From Hysterangium stoloniferum (Eukaryota; Basidiomycota; Agaricomycetes; Hysterangiales; Hysterangiaceae): a stretch of DNA of 64,000 bases. Shown in pieces: positions 1-11,757 of the stretch. The stretch covers positions 1,054,001 to 1,118,000 of the forward strand of contig WHVD01000001.1 of assembly GCA_015178975.1 (NCBI GenBank), given 5' to 3'. Position numbers and translations under genes: made by a program. The stretch's first letter is position 1, and every line of letters begins with the position of its first letter. The notes under the pieces were generated by a model, which was not told the DNA's origin, did no database searches, and worked only from the letters and a program-made list of their open reading frames with translations.

Positions 1-2600
1 TAGTTGTTCTGCATCAGTCCATCTACCCAGCTGATGATATGTGGCAGCCAAGTTGGCCATGGCTCTCAGTGTGTCTGGGTGTTCAGTCTCTAGGAGCTGC
101 TCCCTGGCCTTCAGCACCTGGACCTCTAATTGTTCTGCATTAGTCCATCTACCCAGTTGATAATATGTGGCAGCCAAGCTGGCCCTGGCATCCAATGTGT
201 CTGGGTGTTCAGTGCCTAGGAGCTGCTCCCTGGCCTTCAGCACCTGGGCCTCTAGTTGTTCTGCATCAGTCCATCTACCCAGCTGATGATATGTGGCAGC
301 CAAGTTGGCCATGGCACTCAGTGTGTCTGGGTGTTCAGCACCTAGGAGCCGCTCCCTGGCCTTCAGCACCTGGACCTCCAGTTGTTCTGCATCAGTCCAT
401 CTACCCAGTTGATGATATGTGACAGCCAAACTGGCCCTGGCATGCAGTGTGTCTGGGTGTTCAGTCCCTAGGAGCTGCTCCCTGGCCTTCAGCACCTGGA
501 CCTCTGGTTATTCTGCACAAATCCATCTACCCAGCTGACGATATGTGGCTGCCAAGTTGGCCATGGCACTCAGTGTGTCTGGGTGTTCAGTCCCTAGGAG
601 CTGCTCCCTGGCCTTCAGCACCTGGATCTCCAGTTGTTCTGCATCAGTCCATCTACCCAGCTGGTGATATGCACCAGCCAAGTTGGCCATGGCTCTCAGT
701 GTGTCTGGGTGTTCAGTGCCTAGGAGCTGCTTCCTGGCCTTCAGCACCTGGACCTGTAGTTGTTCTGCATCAGTCCATCTACCCAATGGACAATATGTGG
801 CAGCCAAGTTGGCCATGGCTCTCAGTGTGTCTGGGTGTTCAGTCCCTAGGAGCTGCTCCCTGGCCTTCAGCACCTGGACCTCTAATTGTTCTGCATTAGT
901 CCATCTACCCAGTTCATAATATGTGGCAGCCAAGTTGGCCATGGCACTCAGTGTGTCTGGGTGTTCAGTCCCTAGGAGCTGCTCCCTGGCCTTCAGCACT
1001 TGGCCCTCTAGTTGTTCTGCATCAGTCCATCTACCCAGCTGATGATATGTGGCAGCCAAGTTGGCCATGGCTCTCAGTGTGTCTGGGTGTTCAGTCTCTA
1101 GGAGCTGCTCCCTGGCCTTCAGCACCTGGACCTCTAATTGTTCTGCATTAGTCCATCTACCCAGTTGATAATATGTGGCAGCCAAGCTGGCCCTGGCATC
1201 CAATGTGTCTGGGTGTTCAGTGCCTAGGAGCTGCTCCCTGGCCTTCAGCACCTGGGCCTCTAGTTGTTCTGCATCAGTCCATCTACCCAGCTGATGATAT
1301 GTGGCAGCCAGGTTGGCCATGGCACTCAGTGTGTCTGGGTGTTCAGCACCTAGGAGCCGCTCCCTGGCCTTCAGCACCTGGACCTCCAGTTGTTCTGCAT
1401 CAGTCCATCTACCCAGTTGATGATATGTGACAGCCAAACTGGCCCTGGCATGCAGTGTGTCTGGGTGTTCAGTCCCTAGGAGCTGCTCCCTGGCCTTCAG
1501 CACCTGGACCTCTGGTTATTCTGCACAAATCCATCTACCCAGCTGACGATATGTGGCTGCCAAGTTGGCCATGGCACTCAGTGTGTCTGGGTGTTCAGTC
1601 CCTAGGAGCTGCTCCCTGGCCTTCAGCACCTGGATCTCCAGTTGTTCTGCATCAGTCCATCTACCCAGCTGGTGATATGCACCAGCCAAGTTGGCCATGG
1701 CTCTCAGTGTGTCTGGGTGTTCAGTGCCTAGGAGCTGCTTCCTGGCCTTCAGCACCTGGACCTGTAGTTGTTCTGCATCAGTCCATCTACCCAATGGACA
1801 ATATGTGGCAGCCAAGTTGGCCATGGCTCTCAGTGTGTCTGGGTGTTCAGTCCCTAGGAGCTGCTCCCTGGCCTTCAGCACCTGGACCTCTAATTGTTCT
1901 GCATTAGTCCATCTACCCAGTTCATAATATGTGGCAGCCAAGTTGGCCATGGCACTCAGTGTGTCTGGGTGTTCAGTCCCTAGGAGCTGCTCCCTGGCCT
2001 TCAGCACTTGGCCCTCTAGTTGTTCTGCATCAGTCCATCTACCCAGCTGATGATATGTGGCAGCCAAGTTGGCCATGGCTCTCAGTGTGTCTGGGTGTTC
2101 AGTCTCTAGGAGCTGCTCCCTGGCCTTCAGCACCTGGACCTCTAATTGTTCTGCATTAGTCCATCTACCCAGTTGATAATATGTGGCAGCCAAGTTGGCC
2201 ATGGCACTCAGTGTGTCTGGGTGTTCAGTCCCTAGGAGCTGCTCCCTGGCCTTCAGCACCTGGACCTCTGGTTGTTCTGCACAAATCCATCTACCCAGCT
2301 GACAATGTGCGGCAGCCAAGTTGGCCATGGCTCTCAGTGTGTCTGGGTGTTCAGTCCCTAGGAGCTGCCTCCTGCCCTTCAGCACCTGGACCTGTAGTTG
2401 TTCTGCATCAGTCCATCTACCCAACTGACAAAATGTGGCAGCCAAGCTGGCCATGGCTCTCAGTGTGTCTGGGTGTTCAGTCCCTAGGAGCTGCTCCCTG
2501 GCCTTCAGCACCTGGACCTCTAATTGTTCTGCATCAGTCCATCTGCCCAGTTCACAATATGTGGCAGCCAAGTTGGCCCTGGAACTCAGAGTCTCTGGAT
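1..2600 (-). repeat. TPR-coding array, 126-bp units with a 1008-bp (8-unit) tandem duplication
   Basis: About 20 consecutive 126-bp units each encode a 42-residue TPR (kinesin-light-chain/TPR_12-like) with core GTEHPDTLSAMANLAATY followed by QLGRWTDAEQLE. Bases 1-1150 reappear almost unchanged 1008 bp later; landmarks at 165, 447, 683 and 921 recur at 1173, 1455, 1691 and 1929. A visible difference is caagttggcc near 311 versus caggttggcc near 1319. The eight-unit block was therefore duplicated recently, and both copies carry the same in-frame TAA (508-510 and 1516-1518). Confidence 0.95.
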
Positions 2601-4129
2601 GTTCAGTGCCTAGGATTTTCTCCCTGGATTCTATCACCTCTACTTCTAGCACTTTTGCATCTGAGTATTTACCAGCCAGTATGTACACTAGGGCAAATCT
2701 CTCAGACATATCATCATAGTAGTCTTTTTTTCCCCCATTAGTCACAGACTGATTTGCAATAATGTGAGGCAGAACATCCCTTTGGAATAAAATGTCATTC
2801 ATTGTGTTTGATTCATTGATGCTGCCTACTATTAATGCTCTGGCTGCATAATGATAGGGTATACCTGGTGCATGATCTCTTATCCACATATGAATTACTG
2901 GATGCATTGTCCATTAACATGAACATTGTGTACCAGGATCTCTGGACAGAAGTGAATAATCACAGAGGACTTGCATGGCTAATCTGAATGGCAGACTTTC
3001 CCACTCCTCATCACTATTGCATCTGAGCAGCTGAGCAGGTAGCTCTGATGATGTGGTTTTCAACCTCCCATCATAAGTATTTGCAGGTGGAAATTCTGCA
3101 GCTCGTTTGAAGATGCTTTCCATGATGTTCTGATGATGAAAGAACCCCAACACTTTCAATATGAATAATGCATTTTGTGCTCTTGTTGAGGACATGGCTT
3201 GCTTTTCAATCAGATCATATGAAACTTTTAAAATACTATAAACAGTGTGATTATATCCTAATGCCCCTTTCATGGATGGATTGTCTGCATCAAAAAAATT
3301 TCCTTGATATTTTTCAAGCATAATTAGATACTCTGACATTCTACAGAGTCCAGTTGAGATGGCTGCACCAGCTATGTCTAGTGCCAGAGGCAAGAAGCCA
3401 AGTTTGGTAACAATCTTCTCTGTCAATTTCTGTATTGTAACATCAGCTTTATTGTCAGATTTGGCTGCAACTTGAAAGAGGGCAACTGCTTCATCACTCT
3501 CCATTGGCACAACATTCATTGACTCTGTGACATGGCTGGCTAGCCCAAGATTACAGCTAGTAATCAACACATGAATTTCCTGCATCTGTTGCAAATTCTC
3601 TTTAACCACTCCATCCATTCCATCAGCATTGTCAAAGATGATGAGATATCTCTTTTGAATGGCTGTAAGCCACCTCAAAACTTCCTCTGGAGACTTTTCA
3701 ATGCCCTTGGATTTAGCTTCAGGATCATCAGCAATACTTAAAAAACCATTTGCTAATGTTTCTGTGTTTGTACCATCTATCCAGAAAATCCTCCAAAAGT
3801 TACTTAATACTTTCCTGTAAGTGCTGGTAAGAATAAATAAATGATTAACAGCTCACTAGTCATTGCTAAGTAGCTCTTCAATGAATTTCAAACAAATCTG
3901 TGTTTTCCCAACTCCTCCCATACCATACAAAAGCAACTGTTTCCATGCCGGGAGGGAATCAAGGCTGTTCTCTGGAACAAAAAAATTTCTGAGTCTTATG
4001 AGATATTTCTCCTGTCCCACAAAGCTTGGACTAGGACAGAGCTTGGGCCTGTATATAGGCCCATTGGGGTATCCTCTGCTGAACAATGTTAACCCATGTA
4101 TGTACATATATTTTGTTAACACACACCAC

Positions 4130-4680
4130 TGTTACGACCCGTTCCCGGATGTTTCAATATCCAACTTCCGACTTCCGATCCCCGACTACGGAACATCATA
4201 GTTACCGTATCATCCGCATTCTTCCCTTGTTCCGCATTTGGTAATTTGTCCGTTGACAAGTATTCACTCGTTTGTTTGTTGTATTCCCGTTTTGGAATAT
4301 TGTCTCCCTAATATGTCCTATTGTATTTCCGTTTTAAGAACACTTCCGTTTCCATCTTATTATGGTCTTAGTTTGTAGTACAATAACGAGTAGACTTATA
4401 TTAGTTTCCGCGAATTTGTACTTTACCTTAGATCTGATATCAACTTAGTTTCTTATTCCTCCTCCCATCTTTCTGTACGCTCGATATTCGGAACTCTTCG
4501 GAACTCTGAATATCCATATCTTCTGTTGTAAGTTTTACTTCTGAAATTAAGGACATTGAGCGTTTGCGTAGAGGCGCAGCACATAAGCTGAAGCTGATGT
4601 CCTGACCCTATCCATGAGTTTCTGACTTCCCGGTCACTTTCCGATAGTTCTGGAATAAGTTCCCGACATGGCACTTAACA
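4130..4680 (-). mobile_element. Solo LTR inside NLR1 (family 3-related), TSD ACCAC
   Basis: The sequence between 4130 (TGTTACGACC) and 4680 (CACTTAACA) is absent from the other two NLR copies, where the flanks are contiguous. It starts TG, ends CA, and is bordered by ACCAC on both sides (4125-4129 and 4681-4685), the 5-bp duplication of an LTR-retrotransposon insertion. It shares the segment reading gcacataagctgaag with the LTRs at 30.6 and 62.0 kb, in reverse orientation. It sits at the end of NLR1 exon 5 next to the expected splice donor. Confidence 0.9.
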
Positions 4681-5490
4681 ACCACTTTGATCATTGAATT
4701 GAATCCACCGGACATGAACCGCAGCTGGAGCTTCCTTGACCATATCTTGTATAGCACACAACACAAACTTGAAGTCGTCATCGTTAACAGACTCAAATTT
4801 GGACATCCCAGGTGTTATCCTTATGCATGCCGATCGGTTCTATGTTGACAGCCCCAGGAACCACAGCAGATGATCTGGGAACCTACATACTAGAGTTTAA
4901 CATTTCTGTCAGGTATATTAGAATTTCTAAACTCACAGTTGAAACATGACCAGGGAGAGTAGTAGCTAAAGTTTCATAGAAAAATTTCATGTGAAAATGG
5001 GCAGTGATGGCATTAAAATCAGATATTTGTTGTTGTACTAGTTCGGAGTGAGCGGTCAAATGCCCCAACAAGATATTGTTTGGCCGCCTGCATAGCGAAA
5101 CAAGTTTGGGCACTATGTCTGTTCCTTGGTGAGGGGTACCAAGGAAGACGATGCCATATGTTGACAAATGAATCCATTTATGTGGCAAAAGATGCCCTTT
5201 ATGGGCAACATTTGCTTGTAATAGGGCCTGTTCCCCAGTATAGTAGACGATGTTTTATTATTATGAGGTGACGTACACTCTTAAGAATAATGCCGCCTAG
5301 GCTATGCGCGATGAAGATTATGGGGCGTTTCTACAGAAAATAGAAAAAAGTCATCAGGAACCAAGACAAATACCAGTGATTTCAGTCAGTGAACCTTAGT
5401 GTCGTCTGTTGCCCTAGACATGCGCAGTCGTGCAAGGAAATTCTGTGCATGACCATATAAAGTCTGTTCATATGTGAGATCGATGGCAAA

Positions 5491-6252
5491 TGGATTGAAC
5501 ACACGAAGAGTGCCACAGACGTGCCGTGCCGGCCAGGTCTGAATACTCCTGCATTGCATAAACGAAAATAGCAGGGGGCATAAAATGAAGGAAACGGTAT
5601 TTGATCGCGTCTTAGTGGCAACCACCGGCATTAAAAGGCAAACTTATGTATCACTTCAACTTATTCTTAGGCCCCGACATCATCCAGCTCGAAAAAATAT
5701 GAATTTTATTGTATGCTTTTTGGTACAGCACTGATTGCGACATAGATAGATAAGCCCCCAAGCCCCAAGCCCGACAAAGAGCATTGACGATGTGATGATA
5801 GTCTCTCGCTCGAACTGACGAAGATAGGCACTCATATATTGTTGACTTGCAGAGGGATATGCGCAGAGGATGTCTATCCCAAAGACGTTTCCCACATATG
5901 AATAGTGTGTCCAATTTCAAAATTTCACAATTGCTCACTGTTAGTCTGCTGTTAGTCGGCTGAGTCGACAGATCTCAGCTGGGACTGTCCTACGCACAAG
6001 ACTTAAAAGTCGGAATTACCCTGAGATGCCGTTTCGGCCACCTGTTGTCACTCCAATAACAATATTCGGTCTCGTTTAGCAAACAGATGGTCACGCTGAT
6101 AAGGAGATTCGACCACCACTTATTTCTGTAGATACTTACTCGGTAGGTTTCAGGTTTTGTTATTGTATGCATGACTAAAGTTATAGCTACCATTCGAAGG
6201 AAAAATTCCCAGTAGTGACTCAAAACAACGATTTGAATCCAACAGACCTAAA
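5491..6252. other. Intergenic block duplicated at about 52.3-53.2 kb
   Basis: No convincing coding region was found. The block (ORF-sized but unsupported frames on the minus strand) is clearly homologous to 52340-53180, with many small indels. The duplication of the NLR1/NLR2 locus therefore included the upstream region and the neighbouring BTB gene. Confidence 0.7.
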
Positions 6253-7193
6253 ATGGAAAGCAAAGCTAGTCCGCCTGTTCAGGACGCCGATCAACAGGTC
6301 GTGAGCACTCACACCAACAGTGTTGTCTCGATTTACCCTCTCCAACTTTTTTCAAACAGAAGCTTCCTGAATATCATCCCCAGTTTTGCGACGTGATCAA
6401 AGAAGCCGACGAAGCAGTGACCTTAGTGTCAAGCGACAATGTTAAATTCCTCGTCAATGCAAACATCTTACGAGCATCATCTGACTTATTCGGATCAACT
6501 TTGTCACTGCCTCAACCAGAGAACTCCAGAGTTGTCATCGATACTCTGGATGAAGATAGCGCCACGATCGAAGGTATTCTTCGAATCATAACAGCCAAGG
6601 AATTTCCAAGCCTTTCTACAGTGAAGGAAATAACGCCGATTGCACTCGTTTCCGAGAAATGGGAGATGCGGGGGGTCTTATCCATTTTAAGAATGCTTCT
6701 TCTACGCGACCTCACGTTTGCCTCTGCTACTCCCCTTGATCTTTATTGGCTAGGATGCCGCCTGAAATGGGAGGACGTGATGAAGCTCGCTTCAGCGCAT
6801 TCATGTGATAAGGATGTCTACGCTGGCCCCATCTTGCACCCGTCCTTATCCCGGCTTAATCGCATGGACCTTTGGAGACTTACATGGTTCCATAGAGAAC
6901 GCCGAAATGGAATGGAACGCCGTTGGCAAACCTTTAGATCAACATGGCACAGGGTATTTGATCGTAAATGCGCAGATAGTCTCCTTTCCGATACGGACAG
7001 GTGGTTAGGGTGGTTGTTTAGGCTTGTGGAGAACTACCCTACTTCGCGCCCGCCCACCAAAACCACTATAGAGCAGGGCGCAAAAATCGGCATACCACAT
7101 GAAAACATATGTTCGACTTGTCGCGAACGTACACCTAGTGTGATATCAGATTTTATTCTCGCCCAATGGGCAATTCTCCCACAAACTGTGTAA
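6253..7193 (+). CDS. BTB/POZ domain protein
   Basis: Predicted about 293 residues in two exons (6253-6300 and 6360-7193), with a 59-bp intron opening GTGAGC and ending CAG; the start is the first ATG, in the context ctaaaATGG. The N-terminal third fits the BTB fold typical of Agaricomycete BTB proteins: FCDVIKEADEAVTLVSSDNV then KFLVNANILRASSDLFGSTL, i.e. a short strand followed by the 'must become inaccessible to the surface' helix. The rest is a helical C-terminal region with WHRVFDR and ICSTCRER segments and no named domain. BTB domains mediate dimerisation and often couple substrates to cullin-3; nothing here proves that role. It is divergent from NLR1, and a truncated paralogue (53184-53530) lies beside NLR2/NLR3, so the pair moved together. 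It appears intact. Confidence 0.8.
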
Positions 7194-7719
7194 GGTGAGG
7201 GTTCTATTTATCTGTGGGAATGTTGACCTACTCAATGCGCACCACCGAAACATATCTACAGGACCTCCATGGGAACTATTGTGTAAGGATCCGACTAGGG
7301 CTGAAGCATGACGAGTTATTGGTTGATTTGTGGTCTTCCAAACAATTATCTGTTCAATTTTAGCTGCACCAATGGATTGAAAGTTGAGTCATTTTGACAC
7401 CTTGGACGACTTTCGACCCTTTGATTTACTACGAAGAATATTGCTTGTACTATATCGGGCCGTTCTATAGCATTCATTACGTCTTTCATTATACTGAAGG
7501 CATAAGAGTCATGTTCATGATCCTCCATTTCGTGCGAGGCTGAGACACGATTTCCTAGATGCCGGTGCTGGACACAACCCTGCAATCTGATCCCTAAAAC
7601 ATATACATCTTGCGACATTACATCAAAAGTGATTCTACAATGGTATGATCTGGTCTCAGAAAATTCTAACAGTAGATAATCGATAGATTCAGTACAGAAA
7701 GCCAGTACTCATCCTCCTC
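7194..7719. other. Intergenic, nothing recognised
   Basis: A 90-codon open frame on the minus strand (7346-7618) has no recognisable domain, no neighbouring splice signals that extend it, and no paralogue in the window. I see no RNA gene or repeat here. Confidence 0.5.
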
Positions 7720-8712
7720 CTAACCGCTCCCTTTAACTGCCTCCTTCTCATCATCATCATCATTATCATCCAGCCCCGTTTCTTCTTCGATCCCTAATCT
7801 TTCCAACGCCGCCCTTCCCATCTGGAGCCAATGATGATAAGACGTCAGGTGTGAAAACCAGAACGTATCCTCATTCTCTGCTTGAGGTGTCGAGCCCGAG
7901 TCAGACCTCTGAGGGTGCGGGGCAGACGTAGGCAGCGGGTGGTCCCGGTCCTGCGATTGTGACTGAGCTGGAACGGTGGCTGCTGTCGACTCTGGCTGTA
8001 GGCCTGACGACGACGGCGCCAAAGGGGAAGCAGAGACGGAAACAGGGTCAAGCTGTGAGGGGTGGGATAGCATAGCCACGATTTGGGCGGCGGCGGACGG
8101 CGTTGGCGGAGGCGGTGATGTTAGAAGTGTTTTATTTTCATGAAGGTGGGGGAGCGGTGAAATCGAGGGAAATACTGAAAAAACTGAACCCGAATCTGAA
8201 TCTGACGGGTCGCGTGCGGTCCGCAGGCGCTTCAATGTTCTAGCTTTATTATCAGCATCATCCTCGTCAGTGTCTAGTGCCCGTTTTGAACTTTGGTTCG
8301 AAAATAAGAGACCGGGGATGTCGATCTCGTCGGCCTGGGAGTATGATAGCGAAGTAGGGAGATAGGGTGGGGGCGGGGGCTGTGCAGGAGCAGGAGCAGG
8401 CGTCGGCTGAACTTGAGATGATGTATTCGCTCGTCCTGACGACGACGATGGATCAATACTCCCAGGATCTACAAACTGCTCAACCTTTTGCCCGTCGCCC
8501 TCTTTAACCCATACTCTCTCTCCAAATTTCTTTGAATTGTCTAGGGGGATGTCGTAACATCATGTCACATGCGCGATGTTGATCGTGTTATTTACGCGCC
8601 TCCTGTCGAAAAGACTGCAGGAAACATCTCGATTTTACCGATTTGGCGATCGCGGAGCTTCCATGTTTTTCTGATGGTATTGTAAGGAAGCACATCGATT
8701 AGATCGCAACTT
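7720..8712 (-). CDS. Uncharacterised low-complexity protein, 5' end unresolved
   Basis: The last exon (about 8540-7720) reads openly for about 270 codons on the minus strand. It joins in phase, through a 98-bp GTAAAA...CTAG intron (about 8541-8638), to an upstream exon reading DVLPYNTIRKTWKLRDRQI, giving a junction QIDNSKKFGERVWVKEGDG. The protein then has a Pro/Ala-rich linker, an acidic-basic patch (ALDTDEDDADNKAR then TLKRLR) that could be a nuclear localisation signal, a long Ser/Pro/Gln-rich disordered part, a short hydrophobic helix region FWFSHLTSYHHWLQMGRAAL, and an acidic tail. The phase-consistent intron and the conserved-looking N-terminal segment argue that this is a real gene. 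I do not recognise the family. No start ATG is visible in the first exon found, so a further small 5' exon probably lies between 8713 and 8898. Confidence 0.55.
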
Positions 8713-8898
8713 CAGGCTTGACGTTTTAAATTTAGACCTTAACCGCTAACTGTCAGACACGCTTCAAGGAAGATGTTGATAACCCATTCCGCGGCGCACG
8801 ACCCGTACAGTCCTTATTTCTTCGGATTAGAGACCTCAGCTCTTCCACCCCCTCCATCAAGCCTTCCTCGTCCTCGTTCTTTACGCTAGGAAATCACC

Positions 8899-10931
8899 AT
8901 GTTACGAGCTTTTGTAATTTTAACGCTCTCTTCGGGCTATTGCTTTGCTTCATCCGTTCAAGCAGAGCGTGGACTAACTGCTACGCTGCCCATCACAAGA
9001 CGAACAGGTCCATCATTACACACACGGCAGAAGTCTGTAGCCATAGGTCTGGGCGACAACTCAGACATGTGAGTTTCACGCCTCTGAAATTTCAATACAC
9101 GACATTACAACGTCGATGGCAGTACGTATTCGGTCCAGATCCAGGTCGGCGACACGTCAATGCCGATGCTTTTCGGTCAGATATATTTTTGTATCCACTG
9201 ATTCTAACAAAGAACTTTCCTAGATCCTGGTGCGGCTGATCTCTGGGCGATCAGTACTGATTGTTCTCGCGCGAGCTGTGGCTTATTGAGCACCACTCCA
9301 CAAATATCAGCGTCGTCTTTCAATGACTCGGGTATAGGTATTGAGTTTGATTACGGGAGCTCATCTGATCCAACGTCCGCAATCGGAAAGATCGTCTCCG
9401 GTCCAGTTGGTATTGCAGGAATCCATGTCCAAAGCCAATTCTTCGGTGCTATTAACTCTACCAACACATCATTACCTGTCAAAGGAGTTGCTGGGATCTT
9501 TGGGGGAGCATTTCCCTCCGGAAGTGGACTTTTCGGACAACTATTGTCCAAAGAGCTCCCCGCACAATTTACGGATGCACAGTTCACCGATAAATTTATT
9601 AGTCTATTACCCGACCAAGCGCCATTCCTTCCTCGTCTTGTATTAGATGGACAACTGGCGCAACCTATGTATACCGTTCGAACGTTTTCGCTATTATCAA
9701 CTGCTCCTGTTGCTCAACAACTCATAGGTGACCCTTCAAAGGGAAACGGTCGAAGTAGGAGGAAATGTGGGACAATTAACGATAGGGCAGCTTCCCGAGG
9801 GTGTCTCAAATGATTCACTGACTTGGGTTCCCGTCCGTCTATACACTTCGGCTCAAGGTGGCCTCTCTGGACCATCCAACAACCCCAACCAGGTCAGTGC
9901 TACATGTGATTAACGTGTCGGTGTTCAAGATTGTTTCTAGACCTTTCCTCTGTGAGTAAATACATTATACCTTCCTGCGTGCCTACTATGCGGATGTTAC
10001 AATAACTCCCAATGCAGCCACTGGGAAGTTCCAATTGACGACGTATTTCTTAATGGCCAGAAGCTTCCGAAACCAACATTGCCCGCAGGTACAGGGTACA
10101 CCGCCCTACTCAATCCGGCAAGTCCCAACACAATCTGCGAGACCCTGTCCGCCTAATATCTCTAACGAAAGGGAACATCATTTATTGCGGGTCCAACAAC
10201 AACAGTCAATGCTGTCTATAGCGCCATTTCCACCGATGGCATCTACAGTAACGTGTCTTCCCCACTTTCTCGTGCAGTATACCCGTCCACTTGACATTTT
10301 TGATCGGGGGCAAATTGTTCCCTGTGGATCCTCGTGATTTCCTAGGGGGACAGACTACTTCGAGATGTATTGCTGATAGCCTCGCGGTCAGAGATCCCCC
10401 TTCACCAGGTGGTTTAATGAGTTGGACGTTTGGAACTGTCTTCATGAAGTCGTGAGTCCCAGCCAATTAGCCCCAGTTGCCGCCCGTGGTCAATTAACTA
10501 TCCAGCGCGCTTGTTGCTTTCTATTTCGGAAATTTAACAAATCCTGCGGCGGATCCTCCTCGTATGGGATTCCTCTCGACGGTCCCGAGTGACGCAGATG
10601 CCGCCCTCCAATCAGATGTTCAAAGCGCTTTGACAAATCCCAGTGGTTTTCTTAGTGCGTTTTTCAAATTCTTTATTTCTGTTAGCTATATATCTGACCG
10701 GTGTAAACACCGTATATGACAGTCAGTTCTATTTCGGCGCCGGCGGGAATATTCACTGCTACAACGACCAATTCTCTGGGTGTGGCACAGGCCCCCACCA
10801 CGGGAATAGCCCATACCATGACAGTCCCATCCTTGTCTCCTAGTGGTGCCGGGCCTTTCAATAATGCTATGAGAATTCAGATCCCATGGGTGTTCCTTGC
10901 GTCACTCTTTTTCTGTGTTCAACTGTCATAA
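8899..10931 (+). CDS. Secreted pepsin-like (A1) aspartic peptidase homologue, likely GPI-anchored, atypical active site
   Basis: A signal peptide (MLRAFVILTLSSGYCFASS) starts at 8899. Exons were read by splice signals and family pattern: 8899-9068, 9123-9175, 9224-9675, 9728-9892, 9941-9951 (an 11-bp exon), 10018-10117, 10172-about 10247, about 10278-10451, 10506-10654, 10733-10931. A1-fold landmarks are clear: YSVQIQVGDTSMPMLF, then DPGAADLWAIS, GIAGIHVQSQFFG, VGQLTIGQLPEGV, the second-lobe motif NPGTSFIAGP, and HLTFLIGGKLFPVDP. The tail is Ser/Thr/Pro-rich and ends in a hydrophobic segment (IPWVFLASLFFCVQLS), as in GPI-anchored fungal yapsin-like proteins. The usual D[ST]G motifs read DPG and NPG, so the second catalytic Asp is Asn in this model. 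That second motif depends on a GC-AG intron (10118-10171). The junction near 10248-10277 would need a 30-bp intron and is one base out of phase, so either a sequencing error or a frameshift is possible. Confidence 0.8.
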
Positions 10932-11757
10932 CCTATAGGGTGTTAATCCTGCTCTCCTTCGCAGTCGTTTTATTCACGTTGTTGCACCTTTGTTTAAGCA
11001 TCAGATGCACTCCGCTTCTGTAGTCTACACTGCCTGATTACGTCTGCACACTATGGGTTCCTTACGATACTCTAATGTATCATTTGGCGGACCAAGTTGA
11101 AGTAATGGCGTCAGAATGAAGAGGAAAAAGATGAGTTTGTATATTATGGAAGACGTCGGAATACAGTCGCTCGTTGGTTGATGATTGCTCTCTATTTCAT
11201 TTAGCTTCAACAATGCCATACCCATCTTATCCCACTGTACTTACTACCTTTGCATGGTATTGCCTTGGACTGCCAGTGGTATAGCTTTGCCGGGAATTTG
11301 GATCTAGAATGAGTATACTACTTAGGAACCGATCAACCGATCAATGAATAAAAGGTGCAAATTATTGCAACTTATATCATTCTGGAACATAGGGTATGAA
11401 TAGTTACTACTGGCAGCAGTAAGGACTCGCTCATCCAATGCTAATCCCGGAGCTGTGTTAACCCGCGTCCTCTTATATAAAGTTGGCGTGAAGTGCCTGT
11501 CAAACTGACTTCGGCTATCATTTGGAAGTGGGCGTATAAGGGCTGTATATTTACAAGAAGAGGCGTGGGTACATGCAGGGTCAACTACATTTGGATTCTG
11601 TTGTTCTCCTGAATAAGTTCCCATTGTTCTCCAAATGTATATGTAGTACATTTGTGGCTGTTTTATTTATAAAATAGTGGTTTTGTCCCCCCCCCCACTC
11701 ATTCTACTATTTGTCTGCGTCTGCAGCAGACATAAATCTCACAAGATCAAGGGCAAA
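10932..11757. other. Intergenic with a retroelement-like fragment
   Basis: No gene is supported. The stretch about 11615-11755, including a C10 tract near 11690, resembles 27225-27360 (shared words such as tgtatat-agt-acat-tgtgg and taaa-tagtgg), suggesting a decayed LTR end next to the 3' end of the ASXH gene. Confidence 0.45.

Larger units (their letters stand above)
1..5490 (-). pseudogene. NLR1: SesB-type hydrolase / NB-ARC / TPR receptor, disabled, open at left edge
   Basis: This is a STAND-type fungal NOD-like receptor read right to left. Visible in order: a remnant of an alpha/beta-hydrolase domain (SesB/DUF676-like) with an intact GxSxG-type motif AHSLGG near 5290-5330; an NB-ARC ATPase with P-loop GMGGVGKT near 3905-3930, the Walker B-like segment LIIFDNADGMDG near 3610-3640 and the MHP-type motif TMHPVIHMW near 2880-2905; then 42-residue TPR repeats from about 2600 to beyond position 1. 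It is broken in several ways compared with the copies at 43-52 kb and 53.9-59.1 kb. The first exon and the start of the hydrolase are deleted near 5470. A solo LTR sits at the exon 5/intron boundary (4130-4680). A stop forms across the splice junction 3857/3814. There are stops at 2914-2916 (TCA to TAA) and 1516-1518 (CAA to TAA). The family is tied to non-self recognition and cell death; this copy is probably not functional. Confidence 0.85.

Noticed and set aside
165..2741. Plus-strand open frames with repeated PSWPWHSVCLGVQ and GAAPWPSAPGP peptides
   Set aside because: They are the antisense reading of the minus-strand TPR array; the 126-bp period keeps the opposite strand open. The same applies to plus-strand frames at 43.3-47.5 kb and minus-strand frames within 56.4-58.4 kb.
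7346..7618. 90-codon minus-strand frame
   Set aside because: No domain, no codon or splice support, and located in the 3' flank of the BTB gene.
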